A stretch of 64,000 nucleotides of DNA from Sweltsa coloradensis. Taxonomy: Eukaryota > Arthropoda > Insecta > Plecoptera > Chloroperlidae. Below are positions 46,823 through 57,979 of this stretch, one piece after another (the stretch's first letter is position 1; each line of letters starts with the position of its first letter). The notes beneath the pieces were generated by a model. It saw only the letters and a program-made list of their open reading frames with translations, was not told where the DNA came from and made no database searches. Location of the stretch: positions 1 through 64,000 of the forward strand of contig JAMZAV010003088.1 of the NCBI GenBank assembly GCA_024449915.1, in the 5' to 3' direction. The position numbers were made by a program, and so were the translations under genes.

Positions 46823-47891
46823 CAGTGGCGTAGCCAGGTTTTGGGTCTAGGGGGGGGGGGGGGGCAGGACATTTTAAAGGGGCGCCGACTCATATTAAGC
46901 AGTTCACAAAACATTACAAAATACAACGTTGCACTTATTGCCTTTAAACTACGAATGTAAAAGAATGTACGTATTTACTTATATCTAGAGCTATGAAAAA
47001 ATAGCATTTATATTCTGAATATTTAGCATTAATTTTTCCAAATTTAGCATTTTGTAGCATTTATTTTCTTCTTTCCACCAAAACCCCAAATGTGGGGAGT
47101 TTCTTGTATTTTTAATGGGGAATGAATTCAAATTATGCTTTATAGGAACATTTCAATTCAATGTAGTCACTTTAAACGTTAGAATACAATGCTATACCAA
47201 TTCTCAATTGGTATAGGTATACCTTATTTTCAGTAAATTTAGCATTTTGTAGCGTTTTTAAGAATTTATACTCACTGATTTAGCATCAATAACCTAAAAC
47301 GCTAAATTTTCATGCCTCTACTTATATATTATATATCTTATTGTGTGGCTCGTTGGTCTTGTTGTTAGCGTACCTGCTTCCAATGCAGAAGGTCCAGGGT
47401 TCGATTCCCGCTAAAGTCAGAAGTTTTTTAACTTCTGATTTGGACTTAAGTCCATCAGTTCTTGTCTTAGGAGTTTGTAAACGGTGACTTTGGAGCCGTC
47501 CTAGCAACGAAGTACATAATAAATTCAGAGTTGTTCTGAATCGGCCTTGTTGATTCTGGCGTTGATTCCCGGGTGTTCGCACTGTCCATACCACTGATTG
47601 CTATATTTCCTATTAAAAATATCGATCTTTGGTTGGTTATCGCTCACTCGTCGATTGCGTCGGGGCCTGCAGGGTTGGCTTGGTCGCTTTGATTTAGTCC
47701 CCCACTGAAAATCAGTTATATAACTGAGTGGGTAGACTCTAAATAAAATTTATTTATTTATTTATATCACATCAGTATTTGGGACTTTGAAGTGGAACAA
47801 TACTAAGGCTTAAGGGGCGCCAGAACAATTAAGGGGATGGTGGGGGTGGGGGATATTGTTCCCCCACCACCCTACTGGCTATACTTCCCTG
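46823..47891. mobile_element. hAT-like non-autonomous element with nested SINE2
   Basis: The left end CAGTGGCGTAGCCAGG and the right end CTGGCTATACTTCCCTG (reverse CAGGGAAGTATAGCCAG) form imperfect terminal inverted repeats. A perfect 8-bp target duplication GCCAGACG flanks them (46815-46822 and 47892-47899). G-rich subterminal tracts lie inside both ends. No transposase frame is present. Confidence 0.83.
47343..47766 (+). repeat. SINE2, full-length, inside the hAT-like element
   Basis: The tRNA-like head is GGCTCGTTGGTCTTGTTGTT plus GGTCCAGGGTTCGATTCCCG. The body includes GACTTTGGAGCCGTCCTAGC and GTCGGGGCCTGCAGGGTTGG. The 3' end is CTGAGTGGGTAGACTC with a (TTTA)n tail. Confidence 0.9.
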
Positions 47892-48174
47892 GCCAGACGT
47901 ATGATATTACGCGCGAGCTGTGAGAGTCGAGAGTCGAGACTGTGGGATAGGAAATGTGAGACCACGCTCGACTACGTGTCCAGAAAGAAAATGCAAGCTC
48001 GTTAAAAGTTATTGCAGTTCGTGCTGAGTGAAATAGCGCGTGAAATGTGTCTGGACTCCACTCTCGTGTGACTGTTCATGAACGACGACCATATGACTGT
48101 TTGGTTCGGACGAAACCATGACTCACTTGAATGATTGGATCATTTCATGAGCAAGGAAAAAATAGCGTTTGCAG

Positions 48175-48535
48175 CCACAAGCCACCGTCAAATCGTAAAC
48201 CTATGGTCCTATCCCACCTCAAAAAGCAAGTATTTAATTAAACAGCCCCCAACCAATCAGAATTGCGTATTACTACGCCTAGAGTGACTTGAAGGGTCAC
48301 GTGACTACCAAGACGTACGTTTTGAGCTGAATGCAAGTTTTCAAATCACAACGTACGGTTCGAAACGTACGTTTCCACCCACGGATGAAAAGCTTGTGGT
48401 TTAAAAAATTGTATATAGTGACTATTGATTTAAAAACTTGCATTCTGTTCAAAACGTACGTTTCGGTAGTCACGTGAGTCTCCAAGTCACTCGTTTTCAG
48501 AGGTGACTGCAATTGCAAACGTAAGTTCTCAAAAC
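48175..48535 (-). repeat. ACGTACGTTTT-rich repeat, copy 2
   Basis: Reverse complement of 38620-39005. It has CAGCCCCCAACCAATCAGAA, GAAGGGTCACGTGACTA, AACGTACGTTTC and CACTCGTTTTCAGAGGTGA. Confidence 0.8.
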
Positions 48536-48561
48536 TTGGGTCCCAGGGTATAATATTATGT

Positions 48562-48768
48562 ATTCATGCGGGTTGTAGTCCGCGCGTCTGCAGGCGTACC
48601 GGACGGTGGGCGTGGTGGGGGACTGGGGAACTACTTGACTCCAGCTGTTGAGATCGTGTATACATGCGGGTTGTAGTCCGCGCGTCTGCAGGCGTACCGG
48701 ACGGTGGCGCTGGTGGGGGACTGAGGAACTACTTGACTCCAGCTGTTGAGATCGTGTATACATGCGGT
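48562..48768. repeat. tandem repeat, 98-bp unit x2
   Basis: CATGCGGGTTGTAGTCCGCG at 48565 recurs at 48663, and a third start (CATGCGGTCTCG) is at 48761. GCGTACCGGACGGTGG is shared. A minus-strand frame across it mirrors the repetition and is probably not a gene. Confidence 0.9.
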
Positions 48769-49102
48769 CTCGCAGTACTGTCGACCTCACACTGTGGACA
48801 ACAGTGTTTGAAACAAATTTGTATCATTTTATTTTTGACTTGACACTGTGATAATATTGAAATAACGATTTGGCGTTATTCAGGCGTCCATTTCTCATTT
48901 TAAAATACCTGTCTGTGGGTGCACGGCTATTCTAGTTCTGTTCTCGAAAGCTGTGACCTATCATAGTCAAATGATTATTATTTTATTACTTTGTTGACAA
49001 TATTAAGATCCAACAAGCAGATGTGAATATTGATGAGGTGACAAAAGAGCGAGCTACATTCCACATGGGGCCATGGCCCATAACTTTGATACACAAAAAT
49101 AA

Positions 49103-49363
49103 CTAGGGAAACGCCAAAGTCGTTGTTGGACGAGTGAGTGAGCCATGTGTTGAGTACGCGGGAACATTTGCATTTAAGTTTGATTATAATATACGTATAA
49201 ATAATCGGGTATTTTAGTTTAGGTCATAGTTTAGCCCATAATGCTCCACTGTAGCCTATGATAGGCTAGGGAGGCCTTAGGTAGGGGGAAGAAAATGAAT
49301 GTTAGTAAGTACTCAACACATGGCTCACTCACTCGTCTAACAACGACTTTGGCGTTTCCCTAG
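49103..49363. mobile_element. palindromic HINE-C-like element, two 3' hairpin ends head to head
   Basis: The left end CTAGGGAAACGCCAAAGTCG is exactly inverted at the right end (ending CCCTAG at 49363). The arms continue with ACGAGTGAGTGAGCCATGTG and GTTGAGTAC. The middle is unique. Confidence 0.88.
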
Positions 49364-49883
49364 TTATTCCTGTTTGATCTTTAATTGTTTGTACCAAGGC
49401 AGTGATCAAGATCCACGAATCTCAATGGAGTTTCTACAAACCATGGATGTTACTATTCTAAGTCCATGCACAAACCAATAGTATTTTCTGTCGTTAAACG
49501 CAAATTTGTAAAGTATAAAAAATTACAAAAGACATAAAAATTATATGGGATTATTCATGTACATCGTACTTTATTTCGCATGCCAACCATCTAGATTAAT
49601 AATATTAATTACAAATAAATTATTTCTGTAGTGTTTTAACATTGCAGAATAGTATAAGAAACATAGCCAGTACGAGAACGAGTTAAGATTGCAAGGTTTA
49701 CTCAAATCTCCGTGCGGAGTTTTGGGTAATCTTGAGCGTGCAAGTTTCGATACATCTTGGCCAGTGCCGCGCATTTCTTGACATCCCAAAATTATAATTC
49801 TTCCCGAAAAAACATTGTCGTTAAAATAAAACCTACACATTTAAGCCCATTTATCAATTAATTATTTACCAACTGAGGTCTCC

Positions 49884-50064
49884 CCAGCCTATCATAGACT
49901 AAAGTGGCGCATTATTACCTTACAGTTGACGTGCCCTTATACCAACTAAACTTAAAACCCTTTTATTTATACCTATATAATTATCAAACTTAAATGCAAA
50001 TGTTGCCGTGTACTCAACACATGACTCGCTCACTCGTCTAACAACGACTTTGGTGTGTTCCTAG
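49884..50064 (+). mobile_element. half copy of the 49103-type element
   Basis: It ends GTACTCAACACATGACTCGC, then ACAACGACTTTGG and TTCCTAG, and contains CAAACTTAAATGCAAATGTT, the inverse of a word in 49103-49363. Confidence 0.78.
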
Positions 50065-50065
50065 T

Positions 50066-50170
50066 CAAGTTGGCTAAAGCGCCCTTATAGCCGAAATGTG
50101 GGAGACGTGGGTTCAATGCTCGGGAAAGATTTTGTAATTTCTGGATTGTATTTTTTAAATTATTTAACAT
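50066..50170 (+). repeat. SINE family 3, diverged
   Basis: AGTTGGCTAAAGCGCCCTTA, then GACGTGGGTTCAATGCTCGG (box B-like), then AATTTCTGGATTGTATT match 15970-16110. Confidence 0.65.
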
Positions 50171-50429
50171 GTTTTGAAATGCATATAACGCAGTGTAGTC
50201 CATCATCTGTGACAATACTATGGAAAACATAGCCAGTACGAAATACGTGAAAATATTGCAAGGTTTACTCAATCTACGAGCGGAATTTGGGGGTACCTTG
50301 ACGTCCAACATTCGATTAACCTTGGACACGGCATTTCACAGCCAGGTAAATAACAAACAAAAAATATTATTTCAAAATGAAAATCATTGTCGTTAAAATA
50401 ATTCCTATGCATTTCAACGAATTTTCCAG

Positions 50430-50672
50430 TTTTTATTTTCTTGCAGGTTTAAATCACAACAGATTGTGCTCATTTTGTTAGCAGTTCTCAGTTACCTGGT
50501 CACGGATGTCTGTTTAAAATTTCAGCTCAGTCTATTTGGCCGTTCGGCCGTATGGGACTGGACAGACAGACATTTAACAAACATTTAACATTTAACATTT
50601 TACAGAATTAATCACGACCAAGGCCCGATCGAGTAGCGTTGTAGACTACGTTCGCTGCGCTCACTCGTCTAA
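50430..50672 (-). mobile_element. HINE-C-like 5' end fragment
   Basis: GTTAGCAGTTCTCAGTTACC, CACGGATGTCTGTTTAAAAT and GACAGACAGACA lead to GTAGACTACGTTCGCTGCGC and TCACTCGTCTAA. Upstream, AACATAGCCAGTACGA and GCAAGGTTTACTCAA words near 50226-50270 pair with a similar block at 49660-49710. Confidence 0.72.
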
Positions 50673-51324
50673 TAATTATTTAAATTGATTTATGTTATTA
50701 TTTTGATTTTTTTTATTATTTTGATTTATGTTAATAACATAATGACATTAATCAATTTAAATAATTATTATTTAAAATGATTTATGTTATTATCTAATAA
50801 TGTATTATGTATTATGTAATAACATTAATCAATTTTAATAATTATTATTTAAATTGATTTATTTTATTATGTGGATCTGAAACTAGAATAGCCGTGCAAC
50901 CACAGACCGATATTTTAAAATGGGAAACACCTACCCAACTCGCTGGACACGATTCCATCCCATGGGTGACGCCAGAATCAACAATTGCTAATTTGGAACA
51001 AGAGCTCTTTTGGTACATTGCTTAATTTTGCCCAACCTGTTCCTTATTATTCTTGGTTTATTAATATTTTTTGTAACATTTGTCACGTCTGCCATTAAAA
51101 TCATTCGATAAAAATAATTGCTTCAAGAGCAATAGCATTGTCATTATCCGGTCATCCTTCGACGCGATTAGTTTTTTAGTAAAACGCTTCCCCGTTTCAT
51201 GTTTATTAGTGATTCCACTGACGACCCCATTATCACATTATAGTAACATATTAATTACAAATTATTATTAATGTACCTATTTATGTAATTATTATTAGGC
51301 CTAATAGTGGCATAGTATTTTTTC

Positions 51325-52030
51325 CCCCAAAATTTACTTTTTGGACGCCCCTGTACGCCGCATCCACCACTGGCCAACTGGCCAACAAGTGGATTTCTAC
51401 TAACAAATATTCACCCTAACATAATTTATCAGTTTTAACCAAAACGGGCAATTTGGGGCCATTTTGACTTTGATTTTGGAAAACTCAAAATTGTTATTTC
51501 CGGGACATATGAGAAAATAAAAATATGCTTAACTTTATATTTTCAAATTCTTACACGAATCTAAAGCCCAAAATAGATTTTGTCCAACGATTTGGCGTAA
51601 CAAAATAAAAAACAGTTGAAAATCATCCCCAAAATTTACTTTTTGGACGGCCCTGTTCGCCGCATCCACCACTGGCCAACTGGCCAACAAGTAGATTTCT
51701 ACGAACAAATATTTACCCTAACATAATATATCAGTTTTAACCAAAACGGGCAATTTGGGGCCATTTTGACTTCGATTTTGAAAAACTCAAAAACGTTATT
51801 TCCGGTACATACAAGAAAATAAAAATATGGATAAAATTCTATTTTTCATTCCTTACACGAATCAAAAGTCAAAAATAGATTTTGTTCAACGGTTTGGCCT
51901 TAAAAAAATAAAAACAGTTACAAAAAACAGCACAATTGACCCTTTGGGCACCCCTGTACCCCGCACCCACCACTGGCCAACTGGCCAACAAGTGGATTTC
52001 TACTCCAAAATAACCACCCTAACATAATAT
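51325..52030. repeat. tandem repeat, 302-bp unit x2.3
   Basis: CACTGGCCAACTGGCCAACA occurs near 51369, 51671 and 51972, and the full unit (CCAAAACGGGCAATTTGGGG, AAAATAGATTTTGT) repeats with ~90% identity by eye. It has no coding capacity. Confidence 0.93.
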
Positions 52031-53359
52031 ATGGGTCTCCATTTCTCCGCAAGGGGGGGGGGGGGGAGGGTTTCCCTACCTGGGTTCTGGTCTAATATTA
52101 TTTATGTAAGGAAAGTTACATTTAGTTTTGGCCATCCTGAAATCATAACGCTACTGTCTGAACACTGGTTTTCAATAGCCAATGTAGTTCTCTTTCTTTC
52201 TGTCCTGCCGTTTCTCTCTTTCTACCCAAGAGCATGACATGTATTTCTGTATTAGTATTTTCAAAATATATTGTGTTGGAACAGAAAGGTGATTGCTATC
52301 AGATTGAGAGCAGTGCGATTCGAAGGAGGATGTGAAGAAGGATGTACAAAATATAACTTTACTCTCGCTGTAAATATACGTTTTTTTTAGTTGGACCGGA
52401 TTATTGATTTCTTCGAACCTCCCTGTAGTGAGGGAGCGAGCCAGAAGCCGCCTGCTCTCACGAAATAAATCAAACTATACTTTAGGGTGCGAAAGCTGCC
52501 CTTATATTTAAAGTTACCATAAATGCAGTGTGTAATGTTTTACTATGATGTTGATGATGTCATATTCAAATTCTAGCGTTACATGGAATTCGAACTCACG
52601 AACATTGGGTTCCAGCGGCTTGAATTAGAGTCACCAGTTTCTAAATAAAGGTACTGGCAAACAAGACTAGGGGCAACTTACAACTCTTACTAAACCATAA
52701 GTTTTAACACCGCTATAAACCCAGCCAATCACAAGTCAGTCATACTAAACACTTTTCGTTGTGGCAATCGATAACAGGTAGACACCGAAGACACGTATTA
52801 GAAATGGCTACTATGTCCAACAATGTATATTTAACTCTTTAAAACCTTACTATACTAGACGTCAAAACATAAATATAAAACAATACTTCTTGAGTGAGAC
52901 CATAAGTTCTAGTCTTTTGAAAAGACGCATTGTTTATTGTTTTGTTTTTTGCGAATTACGTACACTATTTCGATTATTGCTTCTTGTAGCCTCTGCAATG
53001 AGCTAGTTTAGAAAATACTGTGTATCTTGGATTTTTCTATTTGTTGTTCATGCTTGTACGGGTAAAGTATTTAAATAATAGAAAACAATCGTAGACAAGA
53101 CTTATGCAGCTTTCAAATGTTTTCCGGGTAAACGGTAAATAACTTAGTTTCCATATCTTCACGCGATGAGATCCATGTGCGTATTCCTTTATAATTTAAC
53201 TTTTTTGAATTCGAAATTCTGTAACACTGATAAAAAGGATAAAAAGGGTTCTTTTAATTTGGGGGCGAAGCAGGTCATACCCCTGGGGACAAAGGTAGAT
53301 AACGGCAAGGGAGGTGGTGGTTATTCTTCTTGAAAACACAACTTGTAAGATTTTGAAAC
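52031..53359. other. stretch without recognisable feature
   Basis: A poly-G tract is near 52055. Frames are short, with no repeat boundary or splice-bounded frame that I can support. Confidence 0.4.
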
Positions 53360-53824
53360 TTAAGGAAGCTTCGCAAACGCTTTTTCAGGCGCGTTGTTGG
53401 ATGAACGTAATTTTTTTTAAACGATAAAAGCGTAAAATTGCGATTTTCATGAGAAATAATATTTTTAATACGCTCAAATTTAACACGAATATATTAATTC
53501 ATAAAATTAAGGTTCTGTGAAAAAATCATTACAATCGGATAAAGCATAAAGGTGTTAAGTAGAAGAAATTTAAAAAAATCGAAAAAAATCGTAAAATTGC
53601 GATTTTCACGAGAAATAATTTTTCGATTGAGCTCAAAAACGCGGCAGTTCTAAGTCCAGAGATTTCTAAGGCCTCTTAAAAAATTCATCGCAATTGGAGT
53701 ATCGGTTTAGCTGGAATCGTGTTAACAAACACACAAAAATACAAACTGAAAAAAAACATTCCCCATTTTTTTTTCTCCAGTGCAGTTAAATGGAATCTTC
53801 GCTTCGCTCGCTACGCTCATCCAA
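53360..53824 (-). mobile_element. short HINE-A, 3' hairpin type 2
   Basis: It runs from TAAGGAAGCTTCGCAAACGC (terminal CTAG mutated) to CGCTACGCTCATCCAA. It has two core units. Confidence 0.84.
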
Positions 53825-54040
53825 TTATTTAAATTTAGGAAATATTGAATATAGAAAACTGGCACGATTAGATCTTGAACTTGCTTGTAGGAAACTCGAA
53901 TGTAGACTGTCGTCGACGCAAGGCGGCTAGTTCCACGATGCAGCGCTTAGCAAAGCTTGCAGATCTCACGGACTTGGGTGCTGAGATTGCTAAGTTGCAA
54001 TACGTGTAACTTGTCAGGAACTCGTAACCGTGTGAAAATA

Positions 54041-54819
54041 CTAGGAAAACGCTTAAGTCCCGCCGCGTTGTTGGATGAGCGTAATTGGTGCATTGAGCTG
54101 CCATGTGTTACGCGGATTTTCTGTTGTTCTGTGAAAAAATCATTACTTAGTCGAAGATTTTTTTTTAATTTAATTAAATTAAATAAAAAAATAACTTAAT
54201 TTTTTTAATTAATCGTAATTTTAAAAAAGAAAAAAATCGTAAAATTGCAATTTTCATAAGAAATAAATATTAGATTGCGCTCAAATTTAACACGAATATA
54301 TTAATTCATGAAATTAAGGTTCTGTGAAAAAATAATTACAATAGGATAAAGCATGTAGGTGTAATAAGTCAAAGAATTGTTTTAAAAAAGAAAAAACCCG
54401 TAAAATTTCGATTTTCATGAGAAATAATTTTTCGATTACGCTCAAATTTCGCACGAATATCTTAATTCATGAAATTAAGGTTCTGTGAAAAAAAAAAAAA
54501 AATCATTACAATCGGATAAAGCATGTAGGTGTTATGAGTCGAAGAAAGTTTTTAAAAATCGAAAAAAATCGTAAAATTGCGTTTTTTATGAGAAAAAATT
54601 TCCCGATTGCGCTCAAAAACGTGGCAGTTCTAAGTTCAGAGATTTCGAAGGCCTCCATGAAATTTCATCGCAATCGGAGTATCGGTTTAGCCGGAATCGT
54701 GTTAACAGACACACAAAAATACAGAAAGAAAAAAAAAAAAAAAACATTCCGGATTTTTTTCTCCAGTGTAGTGAAATGGAATCTTCGCTTCGCTCGCTAC
54801 GCTCGCTACGCTCATCCAA
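54041..54819 (-). mobile_element. full-length HINE-A with an empty-site paralogue nearby
   Basis: It runs from CTAGGAAAACGCTTAAGTCC to CGCTACGCTCATCCAA. The flanks TGTGAAAATA and TGAAGAAAACTGC are contiguous at about 54917-54935, which fixes the element at 779 bp. Confidence 0.93.
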
Positions 54820-55415
54820 TGAAGAAAACTGCTTGTTGAATAGTCGGGTCAGCTCCACGTGTTGCAGCGCTTAGCAAAGCTTGCAGATCTCACGGACTAG
54901 GGGAACTCGAATCCGCGGGAAAATATGAAGAAAACTGCTTGTTGAATAGTCGGGGCTGTATTACAATTGGTATCTGCAAAATTTACTCAATTTTTGTGAA
55001 CTTTAGGAATTTATTCCAAGTGTATAATTGATTTCTTAAACGCAAATTCGCAAACTGGATATCAACGTTCAAATCAATATTAACAACCTGGTATTTTTTT
55101 TTTAATCGTAAGATAAATGTTTATTGGGAATTTGCTGAATATTAATCCGTTTCGGTGCTTTGTTTATTTTTATTTCTGGACTTATGTCTCGAATTGACTT
55201 TTAATGCTTATTCTTTGCAACCAAGTGTGGATATCAATAAAAACGCATTTTAAAACATTAGACTACACGCAAAATTTTGTAATGATATTGCCCATAATTT
55301 TTTTTTAAATTTTATACCCGATTGATTGCAGAAATGTAAATTTGCTAGCTTTAGTAGGCGAAAGTTTAAAATTAGAAACTCAATCCAATTCAATTCAAAA
55401 AAATTCAATATATTG
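54820..55415. other. partial duplication of the left flank, then AT-rich sequence
   Basis: CAGCGCTTAGCAAAGCTTGC and AGATCTCACGGACT at 54864-54898 duplicate 53941-53974. TGAAGAAAACTGCTTGTTGA occurs at 54820 and 54924. The rest is AT-rich, with a diverged relative of the 56700 repeat near 55000-55080. Confidence 0.7.
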
Positions 55416-55545
55416 CATCGGGGCCTGCAGGGTTGGCTTGGTCACTTTGGTTTACTTTCCCCCACTGAAAATCAGTTGTGTGACTGAGTGGGTATAGACA
55501 TCTAAATATACGGATTTAATTAATTATTTATTTATTTATAATGTA
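55416..55545 (+). repeat. SINE2, 3' end
   Basis: GGGGCCTGCAGGGTTGGCTT, CCCCCACTGAAAATCAGTTG and CTGAGTGGGTA lead into a (TTTA)n tail. The 5' part is missing. Confidence 0.8.
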
Positions 55546-55779
55546 TGTTTTTAGGGATGTGTTAAAAAGGGAGAAAACATGTAAGTAATTAGGAGTGATT
55601 CTTGAAAAGAGTTGAAAATGAGAGATACAAGTGCAGGCAGGTTATTAAGAAGGGTGTACGATTGTTAAAATTCGTAATACAAATTTTGATACATAAACCC
55701 TTGTTAAAACCAGTGCTAGAATTTGCAGGTGCCGCTTGGGACATACTTACCCGCGTAGCCTATTCAACACAAACATGAT

Positions 55780-56091
55780 TCGATAAAAATTACTTCTTCA
55801 AAAACAAAACCATTGTCGTTAACTCGTTAAAATACAAAACTTTTCATTTTAAGTGTATTTTTCAATTTATTTTTTCTTGTAGGTTTAAATCGCAACGGAT
55901 TTTTCTCATTTTGTTAGCAGTTCTCAGTTACCTGGTCACGGATGTCTGTTTAAAATTTCAGCTCAGTCTTTTTGGCCGTTCGGCCGTATGGGACCGGACA
56001 GAGAGAGATTTAACATTTAACGAACAGACAAATTAATCACGACTAAGACCCGTTTGAGTTGAATTGTATCCTCAGTTGCTCCCTCGTCTAA
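55780..56091 (-). mobile_element. HINE-C-like element fragment
   Basis: CATTGTCGTTAACTCGTTAA, GTTAGCAGTTCTCAGTTACC and TTCGGCCGTATGGGACCGGA lead to GCTCCCTCGTCTAA at 56091. It is related to 50430-50672. Confidence 0.72.
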
Positions 56092-56399
56092 TAAGAGCTT
56101 CTGTTCGAATATATTTTTGCTTCTGCCTTCAACTCAAACTGTTCCGAACTCTGGCAGATAAATTATTTCAATCATTTGTTTCAGATAGTAGCCCTCGTAC
56201 AGTCCACCATATCGTTCTCCAAATTATGATTCTCTTGTTTTCGTGGCTGCGTTCCCTCCTGTGATTAGCCCTGCTAGGGTTATACGTTGCTATCTGATCC
56301 TCTGGGGGCTATATAATACGCTAATTAGCATACCCCTCTACACCCCATGATACATGTTCCTGGAGTTTGAGACGGACTCTGCAGTCTGTACCCTTTGCT

Positions 56400-56457
<58 letters not shown>
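56400..56457. repeat. (ACGC)n microsatellite
   Basis: A pure ACGC run of about 14 units. Confidence 0.95.
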
Positions 56458-56458
<1 letters not shown>

Positions 56459-56639
56459 GTACGGTCACTATAGGTTCGAGACAGTAGGGAGACGACGCCC
56501 AAGGGTGCTGGGATATATATTGACTTACTCTGCTCACAGAACTAATTATCATTAGCGTGGTTGGATATACGTTTAAAATGTGAGATTGAGACTTGCACAT
56601 TGTGAAAGTTTATTTCTCGTAATGCACCAATATTCGCTC

Positions 56640-56695
56640 GAGCGCCGTTGAGCCCGGCAATCCTAACTGAAGGTTTTCCTCAGTCGTGACCTTGG
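56640..56695 (+). repeat. SINE1 fragment
   Basis: GGCAATCCTAACTGAAGGTT and TTCCTCAGTCGT match the SINE1 body. Confidence 0.6.
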
Positions 56696-56699
56696 CCCA

Positions 56700-57765
56700 T
56701 CTCAAATGTGCTTAATTAGGTGTTGATGATTTCTGCTGAAACGGTCGGCAATATCATTAACAAATTTAGAATGAATGTTAATAAAGTACTTTTATATAGG
56801 TATCCATACTTGGTTGCAAAAAATAAGCCATAAAGATCCATTGCGAGACGAAGGTCCAAAACGATGAAAAATGGGAAAACCAAAACATGGATTTCAATTC
56901 TGGAAATCTTCATCAAACCACTCAACTTACGATTCACCAAATTAACCCATGCGTTCACATTGATTAAAGATTGATATTCAGTATGCAAATGCGTTAAAAA
57001 AATCTGTACACTTGAAATAAATTCCTGAAGTTGACCAAACTTGAGTAAAATACGGAGATTTCACGTTTTTTGGATGAGCGAAGCGAAGACTTCAATTTCA
57101 CTGACTCCTCAAAAAATTTATCTCCAATGTTTTTTTTTTCCTGTCTGTTTGCTCTCTACCGGGCAAACGGCATAGGCCTATGCGATCTTGATGAAAGTTT
57201 TGAGGGGGACCTTCGAAATCTCTGAACTTAGACTTGCTACGTTTTTGGGTAGCCTACAATCGAAGAAATCTTTCTCATGAATATAGTACTTTTACGATTT
57301 TTTTCGATTTTTAATGCGATATTTTCGTGACATTTGGGCCGATTTTGACCAAACGGGTGGGGCGAGAACGTTCATATTTCACATGGACATTAAGGTAATG
57401 GTGATGTATTGCTTTTTGAAAGAAATAGTTGATAAAAATAGCCAGAATCGATATAAATAAAGGTTTTAGTATACGTTTTTTGAGGTTTATAATAACAATT
57501 ATTAAGTAACAATAGAAATTTGACAACAATCACCTACAATGCGTTCAAAAAGTACTTGATAAGTAACGAGATCCCACGCAAACTAAAAACTTACAAAAAA
57601 GCTCATCCATCAACGTGGCTAAAAAAAGCGTTTGTGAAGGTTCCTAGTTTTATTGAAAATCCATGAATTTACTTAGGAATATGCGAACTGGATGCCATAG
57701 ACTGATTCTTTATTAATGTTCGTGTAAATATGATACCAATGTTATTAGCCGTTTACCCGGAAGCG
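56700..57765. repeat. repeat R copy 1, interrupted by HINE-B
   Basis: It matches 59120-59610 (GGTGTTGATGATTTCTGCT, TAATAAAGTACTTTTATAT, CCAAAACATGGATT). The match is split at 57069/57648 by a HINE-B. Confidence 0.85.
57070..57647 (+). mobile_element. HINE-B, 3' hairpin type 2-like
   Basis: It runs from TTGGATGAGCGAAGCGAAGA to GCTCATCCATCAACGTGGCT then GAAGGTTCCTAG. It is inserted in repeat R. Confidence 0.88.
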
Positions 57766-57850
57766 GGATTGAATCCTCTCAAACAGCCCTCGGACATCTC
57801 TTCACCGCAACATACCTTGTTGAAACATCTGTAGATGGGCGTTCCTTGCT
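57766..57850 (+). repeat. SINE1 3' fragment
   Basis: GGGATTGAATCCTCTCAAAC and AGCCCTCGGACATCTCTTCA match the SINE1 3' half. Confidence 0.65.
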
Positions 57851-57979
57851 CAGAGATCCCTCAACGCGACTCGGGTCCAGGACAAGAAGCTGCTCACAGA
57901 AGAGACAGACAACCGTCATCCGTCTAGTGTCATGGGGCGGTTATCGCGACGATCGTTATTATGTTATATATCATAAATA

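Noticed and set aside
48497..48790. 97-codon minus-strand frame
   Set aside because: It spans a 98-bp tandem repeat and its flank, and the peptide repeats out of phase. No splice or conservation signal was seen.
54534..54839. Open frames of 60-150 codons repeated through the window with the peptide word FHRNRSIGLAGIV
   Set aside because: They lie in every HINE-A copy, in both orientations, and come from the conserved DNA module. Frames are broken differently in each copy, with no codon-level conservation, so they are not genes.
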